From Paraburkholderia bannensis NBRC 103871 (GTDB lineage: Bacteria; Pseudomonadota; Gammaproteobacteria; Burkholderiales; Burkholderiaceae), in NCBI RefSeq assembly GCF_000685015.1, contig NZ_BAYA01000019.1, positions 1 to 64,000 of the forward strand: a DNA stretch of 64,000 nt. The letters run 5' to 3'. Below are positions 1 through 8,959 of the stretch, one piece after another; within the stretch, counting starts at the first letter, position 1; every line of letters starts with the position of its first letter. The notes below the pieces were generated by a model. The model had not been told where the DNA came from and did no database searches. It saw only the letters and a program-made list of their open reading frames with translations. The translations under genes and the position numbers were made by a program.

Positions 1-141
1 AGTCTGTCCAACGCGTTTTCTCACGTGGAATGGGATCGCGTTATTGTAGGGGAACTTAAAGTTGGCGTGGCGGCTCGCGCTGCTTTCGCAGCGGCGTGCT
101 GGCACGTCATTCGATGGAATTTCGTCTTACGGGAGATCGCG

Positions 142-645
142 ATGTATGCACAGGCAATTGCACAATGTGTGCAAGCAGTACGAACCATGGAAACGTATCT
201 CGACAAGGCGGAACACTACGCCCGAGCGAAGAAATTCGATGCCGCCGTTTTATTGTCGACACGTCTCGCGCCCGACATGGGCGCGTTGCTCTATCAGATA
301 CAAAGCGCCTGCGATTATTTGAAAGGCGGCGCAGCGTGGCTTTCAGGACAGCAGCCACCGCGACATGAAGATAATGAGCAGACGCTTGAAGATGCGCGTG
401 CACGCATCCGCAAGACGATTGAATTTGCGCAGGGCGTAGCAGCTAACCGGTACGACGACGCCGCCCGCCAGGTCGTCAAGGTCTCCTGGGTGCCGGGTAA
501 GCTGACTGGCGAAAACTATCTGCTGCAAATCGTGATTCCGAATATCTACTTCCACGTGGCAATGGCTTACGCGATCTTGCGCACAAACGGAGTCGACGTC
601 GGGAAAATGGACTTTATTGGCCCGGTCAATGCCTTCGACGCTTGA
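142..645 (+). CDS. DUF1993 family protein
   Basis: This 167-residue cytosolic protein matches the DUF1993 family: it opens MYAQAIAQCVQAVRTMETYL, has an all-helical body and a conserved region around 'GALLYQIQSACDYLKGGAAWLSG' (roughly residues 47-70). DUF1993 proteins resemble DinB-like four-helix bundles, but no biochemical role is established. The ATG at 142 was chosen over an upstream in-frame ATG at 25 because GGGAGA lies about 5 bases before it and the family starts here. The upstream extension has no family-like content. It stands alone, convergent with the LysR gene that follows. Confidence 0.85.
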   Translation: MYAQAIAQCVQAVRTMETYLDKAEHYARAKKFDAAVLLSTRLAPDMGALLYQIQSACDYLKGGAAWLSGQQPPRHEDNEQTLEDARARIRKTIEFAQGVAANRYDDAARQVVKVSWVPGKLTGENYLLQIVIPNIYFHVAMAYAILRTNGVDVGKMDFIGPVNAFDA

Positions 646-677
646 CTGACTTGGTCAACATAGCGGACGGATGTGAC

Positions 678-1598
678 CTAAGCCCCCGCGGGTGAACGCC
701 TGCGTTTTCTGGGGACGCCGGCAAGCTCCAGAAACGCGGCTTCGCGCATGGATATTTCGTCAGCACGAAAGACCAGCCACATCGCCGACCTGGCCTGGCT
801 ATCGCGCAACGGACGAAACACCACGCCGGTCGCTTCAATGCGCTGGAATGATTCGGGCACCAGCGCTACGCCCAGCCCAGCCGCCACCAATCCGACCATC
901 GTGGCGGCAGATAGCGCCTCCTGAACCACCTCGGGAGCGAAGCCCGCATGCCGGCACATCGACATGACCTGTTCATACGCCCCCGTCCCGCTGTCTGCGG
1001 GATACATGACAAACTGCTCAGTGGCCAGCGCTTTAACGGAAAGCGGCGTTGCGCCATCGGTGCATGGGTGGCCGGGCGGGAGCGCAGCGACAAAAGCGTC
1101 CTCGAACAACCGTACCGAACCAAACGCCGATGGCAAATCAGGGGCAACGGTGCCGCGCACGAACGCGAAATCGAGGCGTCGTTCAAGCATCGCCGTCAAC
1201 TGCCCCTGCGTCGTCAGTTCGTGAATGCTCAGGCGTACGCCCGGCCAGTCACGCCGATAAGCGAGTATCAGGCGCGGGATCACATGCGTCAGCGCCGCCG
1301 CGCTGGTGAAGCCAATCCGCAGTTCGCCCAGCTCGCCGCGTTCGACACGCGCGGCAATGGTGCTGGCTTTTTCCGCTTGCGCCAACAACGCGCGCGCTTC
1401 TGGCAGCAGCGCCGCGCCCGCCGCCGTCAGTTCAACGTGACGATTGCTCCGATCGAACAGGCGCGCGCCGAGTTCGTCCTCCAGCACGCGGATCTGATGG
1501 CTGAGAGGCGGCTGCGCGATATTCAGGCGCAAAGCCGCCCGGCCGAAATGCAGGGTTTCGGCCAGAACCACGAAGTATCTGAGTCTGCGGAGATCCAT
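678..1598 (-). CDS. LysR family transcriptional regulator
   Basis: A 306-residue LysR regulator. The N-terminal winged helix (about residues 1-60) opens MDLRRLRYFVVLAETLHFGR and carries the usual A..L...QPPLS.QIR.LE.ELG..LF.R pattern. The rest is a periplasmic-binding-protein-like effector domain. It is divergent from the DHA2 efflux gene beginning near 1757, so the simplest inference is that it controls that transporter and itself from the shared 1599-1756 gap. The gap holds a 15-bp perfect inverted repeat. The effector is unknown. Confidence 0.92.
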   Translation of the reverse strand: MDLRRLRYFVVLAETLHFGRAALRLNIAQPPLSHQIRVLEDELGARLFDRSNRHVELTAAGAALLPEARALLAQAEKASTIAARVERGELGELRIGFTSAAALTHVIPRLILAYRRDWPGVRLSIHELTTQGQLTAMLERRLDFAFVRGTVAPDLPSAFGSVRLFEDAFVAALPPGHPCTDGATPLSVKALATEQFVMYPADSGTGAYEQVMSMCRHAGFAPEVVQEALSAATMVGLVAAGLGVALVPESFQRIEATGVVFRPLRDSQARSAMWLVFRADEISMREAAFLELAGVPRKRRRSPAGA

Positions 1599-1687
1599 GA
1601 TATCGATTATGTATCAATCACCGACAAAACGATATTGGACGCGTGATGACCAGGAGCGGAGCATAGCGCTCATGCTGTGCCCCGCGC

Positions 1688-1730
1688 GGCGTTCCGGACT
1701 GGGGCCAACGAGTCGCCAGTCCGGAACGCC
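1688..1730. repeat. 15-bp perfect inverted repeat before the efflux gene
   Basis: GGCGTTCCGGACTGG at 1688-1702 is exactly inverted at 1716-1730 with a 13-base loop. There is no T-run on either side, so it is not a normal intrinsic terminator. It lies between the divergent LysR and DHA2 genes, 26 bases before the chosen efflux start, and could be an operator or an mRNA leader hairpin. Confidence 0.7.
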
Positions 1731-1756
1731 CTCAGCGTCATGATTTGAGTGTCGAA

Positions 1757-3181
1757 ATGAATACGAGCAACGTTCTGGAAAATCAGGCGCGCACGACTAC
1801 GCGTGCGGCCCGGGCTGAGACCATCGCGCAAGACGGAACGGTCTCGGCCGCGCGCCGCCGTTTATGCATGGCGGCGTTGATGACGGCCGCCATTCTCGCC
1901 GCGCTGGACACGACCATTGCCAACACGGCGCTACCCGAAATCGCCGTGGATCTGCATTCGACCGGGGCAACGATTATCTGGGTGACCAACGCCTATCAGA
2001 TTGCGATGATCGCGGCACTCTTGCCATTTGCAGCGCTGGGTGAATCGACGGGTTATCGACGCGTGTTTATCGGCGGGCTGGCGCTTTTCGGCATCGCGTC
2101 GGCGATCTGCGGCAGTTCATCGACGCTCGCCCTGCTCGTCGTCGGGCGCGCACTGCAAGGTGTGGGCGCAGCCGCGATCATGAGTGTCATTGCCGCATTC
2201 ATTCGACACATCCATCCACCGACGATGCTGGGGCGAGGCCTGAGTACGAATGCCCTGGTCGTCGCGATTGGCTTCACGCTTGGCCCGGTCGCCGCTTCGA
2301 CGATCCTCGCGTTCGCGAGCTGGCATTGGCTGTTTCGCGTCAACGTGCCAGTCGCTGCCGCTGCAATCGTGCTTGCTGCGCTTTATCTTCCCGATGTTGC
2401 GGGAGGAAGGCATCGATTCGAGTCAGCGTCCGCGGGATTGTGCACCGCGTTTTTTGGGCTTTTGATGTTCGGAATCTGCATGCTGGAAAATGGCGGCGGC
2501 AGTGTCGCTGCGATCGTCTGCATGTTCGCATCGCTGGTTTGTGCCGCAGCACTGATGCGAAAGCAACGCGGACATCCCGCACCCATGCTCGCGGTCGATC
2601 TCATGGCGATTCGAACCGTGAGACTGTCGTCGCTGACTTCGATTTGCGCTTTCGCGACGCAATCGCTTGCGCTGGTTTCGCTGCCGTTTCTCCTTCAAGG
2701 CGCGTTTGGCATGCCGGTCACCCGAACGGGCTTTGTGATCGCCGCGTGGCCTCTTCTTGTGGCCGTCATGGCGATAGTCATCGCCCCGCTAAGCGATCGA
2801 TACCCTTCCGGCTTGCTCTGCAGTGTGGGACTTGTTCTGTTGACGCTTGGGATGGCTTTGCTCGCGACGATGGGCACCGACGTGTCGAGCTGGGGCATCG
2901 CCGCCCGTCTTGGCATATGCGGGATCGGGTTCGGCATGTTCCAGTCGCCGAACATGCGCGAAATCATGAGTGGCGCGACGGCCGCGCGCAGCGGCGGCGC
3001 AAGCGCCATTGTCGCCATCTCGCGCCTGATGGGGCAGACCCTTGGGGCTGGGCTGGTCGCTCAATGCTTTCATTGGTGGCCGGCCTCGGGGCCGCGCATG
3101 GCGGTGGCGCTGGGCGGCGCCTGCGCGCTGCTCGGCTGTGTCTTTAGCGCCATGCGGTTGAGGAAAGGCGGCAACGTCTGA
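1757..3181 (+). CDS. MFS transporter, DHA2 (EmrB/QacA-like) family
   Basis: A 474-residue, highly hydrophobic inner-membrane protein with about 14 predicted transmembrane segments. The family signature 'LDTTIANTALPEIAVDL' lies in the first segment, followed by a WVTNAYQIA stretch and 'GRALQGVGAAAIMS' (motif-C region). DHA2 proteins expel drugs, dyes or metabolites by proton antiport. The ATG at 1757 is preferred, although an in-frame TTG four codons upstream is possible and neither has a strong ribosome site. No membrane-fusion partner is adjacent, so it may act alone. Control by the divergent LysR is inferred from layout. Confidence 0.9.
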   Translation: MNTSNVLENQARTTTRAARAETIAQDGTVSAARRRLCMAALMTAAILAALDTTIANTALPEIAVDLHSTGATIIWVTNAYQIAMIAALLPFAALGESTGYRRVFIGGLALFGIASAICGSSSTLALLVVGRALQGVGAAAIMSVIAAFIRHIHPPTMLGRGLSTNALVVAIGFTLGPVAASTILAFASWHWLFRVNVPVAAAAIVLAALYLPDVAGGRHRFESASAGLCTAFFGLLMFGICMLENGGGSVAAIVCMFASLVCAAALMRKQRGHPAPMLAVDLMAIRTVRLSSLTSICAFATQSLALVSLPFLLQGAFGMPVTRTGFVIAAWPLLVAVMAIVIAPLSDRYPSGLLCSVGLVLLTLGMALLATMGTDVSSWGIAARLGICGIGFGMFQSPNMREIMSGATAARSGGASAIVAISRLMGQTLGAGLVAQCFHWWPASGPRMAVALGGACALLGCVFSAMRLRKGGNV

Positions 3182-3515
3182 TGCAGCGAGGTTGGGAACG
3201 CCTTATTGAATTGGGCAAGACGGCGGCCATTGTGACGACGAAAAGGGTTGCAGTGGGCTGGCGTCCGTTATGGGACTTTCAGTGGCACTGCCCTGGACGA
3301 CCGCAACGGGTAGGACTTGAGCGGTCGCCCTACTTCGATGCCGCCTTCGTGCATGCGAAGCACATCAGGCGGTAGTCGGCCATGAAGCGACCTTCGTCCG
3401 CGACTTCGGTCGGTCAATCAGCCGTCGGCTCCGCTCCCAGTGAGCGGTCGTTCGAAGCTACCGGCGAACTGGATACTAACTTCCGGAGCCGACTTGCCAG
3501 CCAGATGCACAGCGT
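3182..3515. other. Intergenic stretch, no supported gene
   Basis: 334 bases between the efflux gene and the nuclease gene. A 64-codon open frame starts on the base overlapping the efflux stop codon (TGATG), but its translation is Trp/Arg-rich and unlike any family I know. The stretch has the mixed, GC-skewed look of degraded sequence. No transposase remnant or tRNA was recognised. Confidence 0.5.
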
Positions 3516-4379
3516 CTATGAAACTTGGATCGATTCGACTACTTGTACGCCGAGGACGGTTGCTAACACACGCAACCTGTCAGTAAGCCGCCCCTCAATC
3601 GCAAGCAGTGAGCGGACGTCGAAATCCAATTGACGTGCAGCTACAACGCCGCGCAGAACAGCTGTGTACTTAACACACTGGTAGAGGCCGCGCGTCAGGT
3701 CAGTCTCGTCCGACAGTCGACTCTTCACTTCGACCGCGACCCATTCTTTGCCGGCATCGAAGAACACATCGACTCTGTCGCCTGACGGAAGAGGCTCTTC
3801 TGCGCGACCTAGCGTATTGCGAACAGCGACTCCGACGACTTCCGGGCGACTCCGGACGTATTCTTTCAGTAGCTTGTGGGCCTCGCCTTCGCCGCCTCCT
3901 TGCATGTTGGAGGCGGCCGCGAGAAGATCGTCAAAATTGGCTTGGACTGGAGAAAGATTCAACTCTTTCAGCACCTGCAGCCACTTGGGATAGGCGTAGA
4001 TCTGTTGCATTACCTGTTCGGTCATCCTGCGCCGCTGAGCAGGACTCATGTCATTCCACTCTTCCGGGTTTGGCAGGAACCATCCGAACCCTTGTCCGGG
4101 GGTCGCGTTTGACTGATTAACGACCAGGCATTGGATTGGGGGTAGTTCTTCATCCCACTTTCGCCCGAGTTCGATCAAAGTTTGTCCGACGCTTCCCAGT
4201 GGGAAATTGAGTGTACGAGGATTAGACATCCCGAGTTCGTCCGCAAGTTGTTGATAGAAGATGGACTTGCCGGATAAAGCCTGCCTCACCAAGATGGGCA
4301 ACGCGCGCTGTGCACGTTGCTGATACTCTTGGTCACCCCACATATTCTTTGCGACTTGCGCTGTCTTTCCCCTGGGCAT
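3516..4379 (-). CDS. PD-(D/E)xK nuclease-like protein with N-terminal helical domain
   Basis: A 287-residue protein with two parts. Residues about 20-105 form a winged-helix-like domain ('FYQQLADELGMSNPRTLNF ... PPIQCLVVNQ ... GFGWFL') of a kind seen at the N-terminus of several restriction-type nucleases. Residues about 160-245 carry a PD-(D/E)xK core: E166 in GEAHKLL, D204 in GDRVDVFF, then E217-V-K219 in VAVEVKS, and Q234/Y238 in LYQCVKYTAVL. All expected catalytic positions are present, so it should cut nucleic acid. The ATG at 4379 has AGAGG just upstream; a longer frame to 4601 looks non-coding. It lies 247 bases downstream of the metallopeptidase gene on the same strand. A host-defence role is inference. 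Confidence 0.75.
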   Translation of the reverse strand: MPRGKTAQVAKNMWGDQEYQQRAQRALPILVRQALSGKSIFYQQLADELGMSNPRTLNFPLGSVGQTLIELGRKWDEELPPIQCLVVNQSNATPGQGFGWFLPNPEEWNDMSPAQRRRMTEQVMQQIYAYPKWLQVLKELNLSPVQANFDDLLAAASNMQGGGEGEAHKLLKEYVRSRPEVVGVAVRNTLGRAEEPLPSGDRVDVFFDAGKEWVAVEVKSRLSDETDLTRGLYQCVKYTAVLRGVVAARQLDFDVRSLLAIEGRLTDRLRVLATVLGVQVVESIQVS

Positions 4380-4626
4380 ACGATCCTCTGTTGTTGAGCT
4401 TGACCCAAGACGGTATATCGGTATCGTAAAGCGTGACCTTGAGTGCTTGCTCGTGTTTTCGTCGAATTGGGAGGTCGAGTCAGGTCGCGATATGCTGGTC
4501 GCATGAGGCAATAACCGGCCATGAGCGGGCATTGGGCGCTTCCTTGTAGCAGTCAATGGAGCGGCAGATGTACTGCGAAACTTGCCAATAGAGCCGCTCA
4601 CACAAATTGCGGTGCAATAGAAGCGT

Positions 4627-6000
4627 TCAATACAGGTCTCGCAGTGGAGCTACCAAAGCTGCCTCGTCCAATTTGTTCGCATAGTCCAAGACATCAGCGA
4701 AGAAGCCTTCTGCATACCGCAAGAGCTCTGAGGTTGGCGCGTACTCGCCCACGTGAAATACGTCCAAACGAGTGAGCCGCTCGCGAGGGGACGGATGCGA
4801 ATCCAACTGAGCGCGAAATCGAATAGCGTCTCCGATCCGCCGCTTGAGCAACTGTCCCATTTGGTCGACCGTGTCCATGTAGATAAACAGCAGTCGTACG
4901 CCGCTGACCTCACGCTGGTGCTCATGCAACGCTTCTAGTCCCTTCCGATCAGCCTCAACTGCGCTGGTTGGCTCCTGTATCCACTGCAAATTCACACGCA
5001 ACTGGCTGTACAGCGCGGAGCGTAGACTACCTTGCGCGAACGCATCCGCCGCGAACTCGAATTCATGTCGCAGTGCCACCTTGGCTTCCGTGTCGTCCTT
5101 CACCTCGCGCAGTCGTTTGGCATGATCTAATGCCAGGTGGCCTAGCTCGTGGCGGATAATGAAATCGACCTGACTGGCTGTGATTGCATGGGCGTGACTC
5201 GCCATGGACTCGTCGAACAATACGTGGATGGGTGACAGACGATTAGTAGCAACGGCCCCGCGTGCCCAGAAGTAAGCGACAACGGGGGCCAAACTTGCCC
5301 AAGCGCGCTCTAGCCGACGAGGACCGGCCATTTCCTGGGTATGGAAAAAGTGCAACAGCATTCGGTTCAGGTTTTTAAGGATGGGCTCCAGCGCAAAGTT
5401 GAGGCCGACCAGTCCGTGGTCTTCATACTGGAACGAACGCGCGTTGAACGCCGGATCTTTCAGTAGGACGCAGGCGAACCGGTCCAGACGAAGTGCCTCG
5501 ATCTGTTCATCGGGGATAGTCCCCATCACACGCAGGAATCCCAAGCGCCCCCAGTACGGCAGAGGCGCGTCATGCTGTGCAAGGGCTTGAGCGACTGATG
5601 GGCTGACTTCCGTAAGCACCATCTCCAGTGCAATATCGTAGGCCGCTGCGCGGCGAAGATCGTCTTCAGACTGCGGCTCTTCCCAAAACAGGCCGATCAA
5701 CGAACGTAGTGCCAGATAGGCCATCTCGTCAGTGCGGATCGGCTGAGCCGCCTGCAACCTGCGAATCGCCTCTTGCTGCTGCTGTGTGATCGGTGGAAAG
5801 GTGGCGTAATCAGCAACTTGAAGGTGCTCCATGTCCAACGACACCTTGGGCGTGGAACCTTCGCCCTCCATCGACTCGGCGATCTGCTGTGTGCGCCGAA
5901 AAATTTCGGCAAATTGCTCTTGGCGCAGAACCGGCAGGCACAATGCGTTATCCGTCACAAAGTACTGCGTGTACAGGTTGCTCCAATGTCCGCTCAACAT
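4627..6000 (-). CDS. M48-like HExxH zinc metallopeptidase, cytosolic
   Basis: A 457-residue protein without signal peptide or clear membrane segments. Residues 284-288 are HELGH, the zinc-binding HExxH motif. The third ligand is expected at E315 in EFAAD (gluzincin ExxxD arrangement), and SHPSPRERL at 401-409 matches the 'HPSP' motif of M48 peptidases. The 280 residues before the motif are helical and unassigned. The ATG at 6000 follows GGAGG very closely, so an in-frame TTG at 6087 (29 extra residues) is an alternative. It lies upstream of the nuclease gene on the same strand. Membrane-anchored M48 enzymes such as HtpX differ in topology, so the substrate here is unknown. Confidence 0.75.
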   Translation of the reverse strand: MLSGHWSNLYTQYFVTDNALCLPVLRQEQFAEIFRRTQQIAESMEGEGSTPKVSLDMEHLQVADYATFPPITQQQQEAIRRLQAAQPIRTDEMAYLALRSLIGLFWEEPQSEDDLRRAAAYDIALEMVLTEVSPSVAQALAQHDAPLPYWGRLGFLRVMGTIPDEQIEALRLDRFACVLLKDPAFNARSFQYEDHGLVGLNFALEPILKNLNRMLLHFFHTQEMAGPRRLERAWASLAPVVAYFWARGAVATNRLSPIHVLFDESMASHAHAITASQVDFIIRHELGHLALDHAKRLREVKDDTEAKVALRHEFEFAADAFAQGSLRSALYSQLRVNLQWIQEPTSAVEADRKGLEALHEHQREVSGVRLLFIYMDTVDQMGQLLKRRIGDAIRFRAQLDSHPSPRERLTRLDVFHVGEYAPTSELLRYAEGFFADVLDYANKLDEAALVAPLRDLY

Positions 6001-6271
6001 GCCTCCTTTATCGGGTCTACGCTGCTCCTGACTAGCGTCTCTAGCGCGAGTCGCTTCAAAGTTTGATTGAGCAACTGCCAACCCCAAGTCTTGAACGAGA
6101 AATGATGTAGCTTAACCGGTTGAGGGAATGGCCGTTGGACTTTGGATGCGGCCGTTTTTTTCGACGCACCGCGAATGACGGCAAGGGGTCGCAGACGGTC
6201 GAAGAGATTGGTCAGACAAACGCGCGGAGAAACAAAAGTGCCTTAGGCCGATGGAAAACAGAGTCCGGGCA

Positions 6272-7198
6272 TCACGTCCGGCGGCTGCGCTGTAACTGTT
6301 GCACGCCTCCTCCAATGCTGTCTCTCAAGCGTTGAATCAAATCAAGTACCTCTGGCCGTCGTTCCTGTTTCGCCGTGACCATGTAATTGGCGAGGGGGCT
6401 GGCGACCGCACGCCGGTCCAACAGAACGAGCTTGCTCTGTTTGAGCCAGGCTGTCGCCAGGGGCAGGCGGGCCAATGCGATTCCCAACCCTGATTCGGCT
6501 GCGGACAGTACCAGCGTGTAATCTTCGAATCGGCGATCGTGCGCGCGTCCCTTGAGTGAGATACCACTATCCTCAAACCAGGCGCGCCATCCCGTCAGGT
6601 CCGAGTCGTGCAAAAGTGGGTAAGCCAGTATCCGCTCGGGGGCATCCCCTTTCAGTTTTGCAGCGATATTCGGGTGAGCCACCGGGCAGAGTGTTTCCGG
6701 TAGGAGCAATTCAGCGAGAAGCCCTGGCCAATGTCCGCGACCATAACGGATCGCTACATCCGCCTCGCCACCGGCAATGTCGGCATTACGCGCCCTGACA
6801 TCAAGTTGGATCTTGAGCGGAGATGGGCCCGCTTCGAGGCTGGCGAGTCGTTCAAAAAGCGCGAGCTGAGCGAATGACGAGCCGACACTCAATCGCACCA
6901 GTCTTGCGCCTGTGCGCGTACGCCATTGGTCGGCAGCGACGTCGATGATATCGAAGGCATGCTCTACCTGTCCTACGAAGCGCTGTCCATCCATGGTAAG
7001 CATGACCCCGCGCCCGTGTCGCTCGAAAATCGGGACGCCGAGCCAGTTTTCGACAGCAGCAATCCGACGACTAATGGCGCCATGTGTGATGCCACTAGCG
7101 GCCGCAGCCGCACTGAAAGATCCCGCGTGAGCTACCAGACAGACAGTTTCCAGATTGGCAAGCGGTGGCCGCGCTTTTGGGATGTGTTTCAAATTCAC
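6272..7198 (-). CDS. LysR family regulator, GcvA-like
   Basis: A 308-residue LysR protein. The helix-turn-helix spans about residues 14-75 ('LETVCLVAHAGSFSAAAAAS ... GVPIFERHGRGVMLT'), followed by an effector domain with 'GEADVAIRYGRGHWPGL', typical of the GcvA/AmpR branch. It is divergent from the YfcF-type transferase at 7348 across 149 bases and probably regulates it. The C-terminus is Gln/Arg-rich. Confidence 0.9.
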   Translation of the reverse strand: MNLKHIPKARPPLANLETVCLVAHAGSFSAAAAASGITHGAISRRIAAVENWLGVPIFERHGRGVMLTMDGQRFVGQVEHAFDIIDVAADQWRTRTGARLVRLSVGSSFAQLALFERLASLEAGPSPLKIQLDVRARNADIAGGEADVAIRYGRGHWPGLLAELLLPETLCPVAHPNIAAKLKGDAPERILAYPLLHDSDLTGWRAWFEDSGISLKGRAHDRRFEDYTLVLSAAESGLGIALARLPLATAWLKQSKLVLLDRRAVASPLANYMVTAKQERRPEVLDLIQRLRDSIGGGVQQLQRSRRT

Positions 7199-7347
7199 AC
7201 CTCGCTGTTGAACTGTGAGCTAGCTTATCAGAGTGCCTGGCCTCCACAATATGGCTTACCAGCCCTTGCTTTGGTCTTATTTCTCGCCCTGCGATAGCAG
7301 TCAGACGCGACGTCAATGTCCCAGTACCGAACAATCGGTTTCAATAC

Positions 7348-8001
7348 ATGAGTGACCAGGAGTCTAATTTGCCAGCATCGAATCTTCGCCTCTATGCCGA
7401 CGCCCAATTCACAAGTCCATACGCAATGTCGGTTTTCGTCGCTCTTCACGAAAAGGGCTTGCCATTTGAGCTTGTAACCATCGATCTGGACAACAACGGG
7501 AATCGTGAAGTTGATTTCGCTGCACGTTCACTAACTCAGCGCGTGCCTACGCTGGTTCACAACGATTTCTCCCTGTCGGAGTCATCGGCAATAACCGAGT
7601 ACATCGAGGAAGTGTTTTCAGGTTCGCTGTTGTATCCAAAGGATGCGATCGGACGTGCCCGGGCACGTCAAATTCAGGCGTGGCTAAGAAGCGACCTTAT
7701 GCCTATTCGTCAAGAACGCTCCACCAACGTGGTGTTCTACGGCGCTCACACGGCATCCTTATCGGAAGCAGCCAGTATGGCTGCAGGAAAACTGTTTTCT
7801 GCTGCTTCGGCGCTGCTTGATGACCATTCGCCAAACCTGTTTGGCGAATGGTGTATCGCGGACGTTGATCTTGCCCTTATGCTAAACCGGCTTGTTCTGA
7901 ACGGTGACCCTGTACCAGAAAGGCTAGTCGAATATGCGACGCATCAGTGGCAAAGACCGTCTGTTCAGCGCTGGATCGCGCTAAAACGTCCCCCGCTATG
8001 A
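7348..8001 (+). CDS. yfcF: Glutathione S-transferase, YfcF type
   Basis: A 217-residue cytosolic transferase very similar to E. coli YfcF along its whole length: the thioredoxin-fold half has 'LYADAQFTSPYAMSVFVALHEKGLPFE' and 'SLTQRVPTL ... LSESSAI' (glutathione gamma-glutamyl binding), and the helical half has 'RARARQIQAWLRSDLMPIR' and 'NLFGEWCIADVDLALMLNRLVL'. YfcF has glutathione-dependent peroxidase activity and protects against peroxide; that role is transferred from the family. It stands alone, divergent from a LysR gene. The coding sequence contains a near-perfect 30-base palindrome at 7823-7852. Confidence 0.92.
   Translation: MSDQESNLPASNLRLYADAQFTSPYAMSVFVALHEKGLPFELVTIDLDNNGNREVDFAARSLTQRVPTLVHNDFSLSESSAITEYIEEVFSGSLLYPKDAIGRARARQIQAWLRSDLMPIRQERSTNVVFYGAHTASLSEAASMAAGKLFSAASALLDDHSPNLFGEWCIADVDLALMLNRLVLNGDPVPERLVEYATHQWQRPSVQRWIALKRPPL
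7823..7852. repeat. Inverted repeat inside the yfcF-like gene
   Basis: Fourteen bases on each side of a two-base centre pair perfectly (left arm begins ACCATTCGCC, right arm ends GGCGAATGGT). It falls in codons for the conserved 'HSPNLFGEWC' segment. The mRNA would fold into a very stable hairpin here. Confidence 0.75.
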
Positions 8002-8347
8002 ATTCGCCAATGTCCGGGCCATGGACAATTGTTTCTGGACATGGGCGAGCGCTCACTAAGTGTCCACCCTTTGGGCGCACGAGCTGCTCCCATGCGTCAT
8101 ATCGAGCCATCGGCTGACCGTAACTAGATGGCGCTCAAATGGAAAGCGCTTGATCGGCCGTTGGCCAGCCAAATCACATCGATTCAGCGAAATCCGAAAC
8201 ATCGACGTCGCCATAACGCTTCTGATAGAAGCGAGAAAATCTGTTTAATGTTGACCAAGAAACGAATCCATCGAACGCGATCGAGTCGACAGAGAACCGG
8301 GCAACCAGGCGTGGCCTATCCATGTCGGATGAATCCTCTTCCCAATC
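8002..8347. other. Intergenic, no supported gene
   Basis: 346 bases between the transferase and the XRE-cupin regulator. Open frames on either strand are short and lack family resemblance or ribosome sites. The composition is lower in G+C than most of the window. The promoter of the XRE-cupin gene is presumably at its right end. Confidence 0.5.
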
Positions 8348-8959
8348 ATGCCCAAGAACAGACCCACAGCACCTGACAACGTTCGCCTCGGGTGCAAGAT
8401 TCGAACCCTCCGCAAGCGTCTAAACAAGACTATTCAAGACGTGGCAACTGCTTCAGGACTCTCGAAGGGGTACATATCCCAAGTCGAACGTGGACAAGCC
8501 TCGCCATCTCTGTCATCGCTTACCGACATAGCGACTGCGTGCGGCGTTACGATAGATTATTTCTTTAACCAGTCGGTCAATGCTCTTTCAATTTCGTATG
8601 CTGTATCGCGAACATTTCTCGGCAATCCAGAATCCGCAAGCTGCTTCTCGCATTTAACGGGAACTGATGGAAATTGTCAGATTGAAGCAGTTTTGATCCG
8701 GACACCGTCAGGAGAGCGATGTGTCGAGCGGTCAGCGACATCGGCTGAACAACTGATTTACGTTCTGGAAGGAGAAATTACACTCACCCTGGATAGTGAG
8801 AAGCTTCTTCTGGGTGCAGATGATTTCATCCAATATAAGACAAAAACACCACACATCTTGCAGAACACTGCTCAAACCGAGGCAACACTGTTGTGGATTG
8901 GAACGTCAAACAATGAAGACCCGAAACTGCACAGGTGTGCGCAAGTCCATCTCCGTTAA
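8348..8959 (+). CDS. XRE-family regulator with C-terminal cupin domain
   Basis: A 203-residue regulator. Residues about 13-70 form an XRE helix-turn-helix (IRTLRKRLNKTIQDVATASG, then 'KGYISQVERGQASPSLSSLTDIATACGV'). Residues about 120-190 form a cupin sensor barrel ('EQLIYVLEGEITLTLDSEKLLLGADDFIQY ... PHILQN'). Proteins of this layout (PuuR/SutR-like) usually bind a small ligand in the cupin and repress a nearby catabolic gene. No obvious target lies next to it. The codon use is more A+T rich than that of the flanking core-like genes, suggesting transfer. Confidence 0.9.
   Translation: MPKNRPTAPDNVRLGCKIRTLRKRLNKTIQDVATASGLSKGYISQVERGQASPSLSSLTDIATACGVTIDYFFNQSVNALSISYAVSRTFLGNPESASCFSHLTGTDGNCQIEAVLIRTPSGERCVERSATSAEQLIYVLEGEITLTLDSEKLLLGADDFIQYKTKTPHILQNTAQTEATLLWIGTSNNEDPKLHRCAQVHLR

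Noticed and set aside
3181..3375. 64-codon frame starting on the efflux stop codon (TGATG)
   Set aside because: The overlap would allow coupling, but the translation is Trp/Arg/Pro-rich, has no family resemblance and no Shine-Dalgarno sequence of its own.
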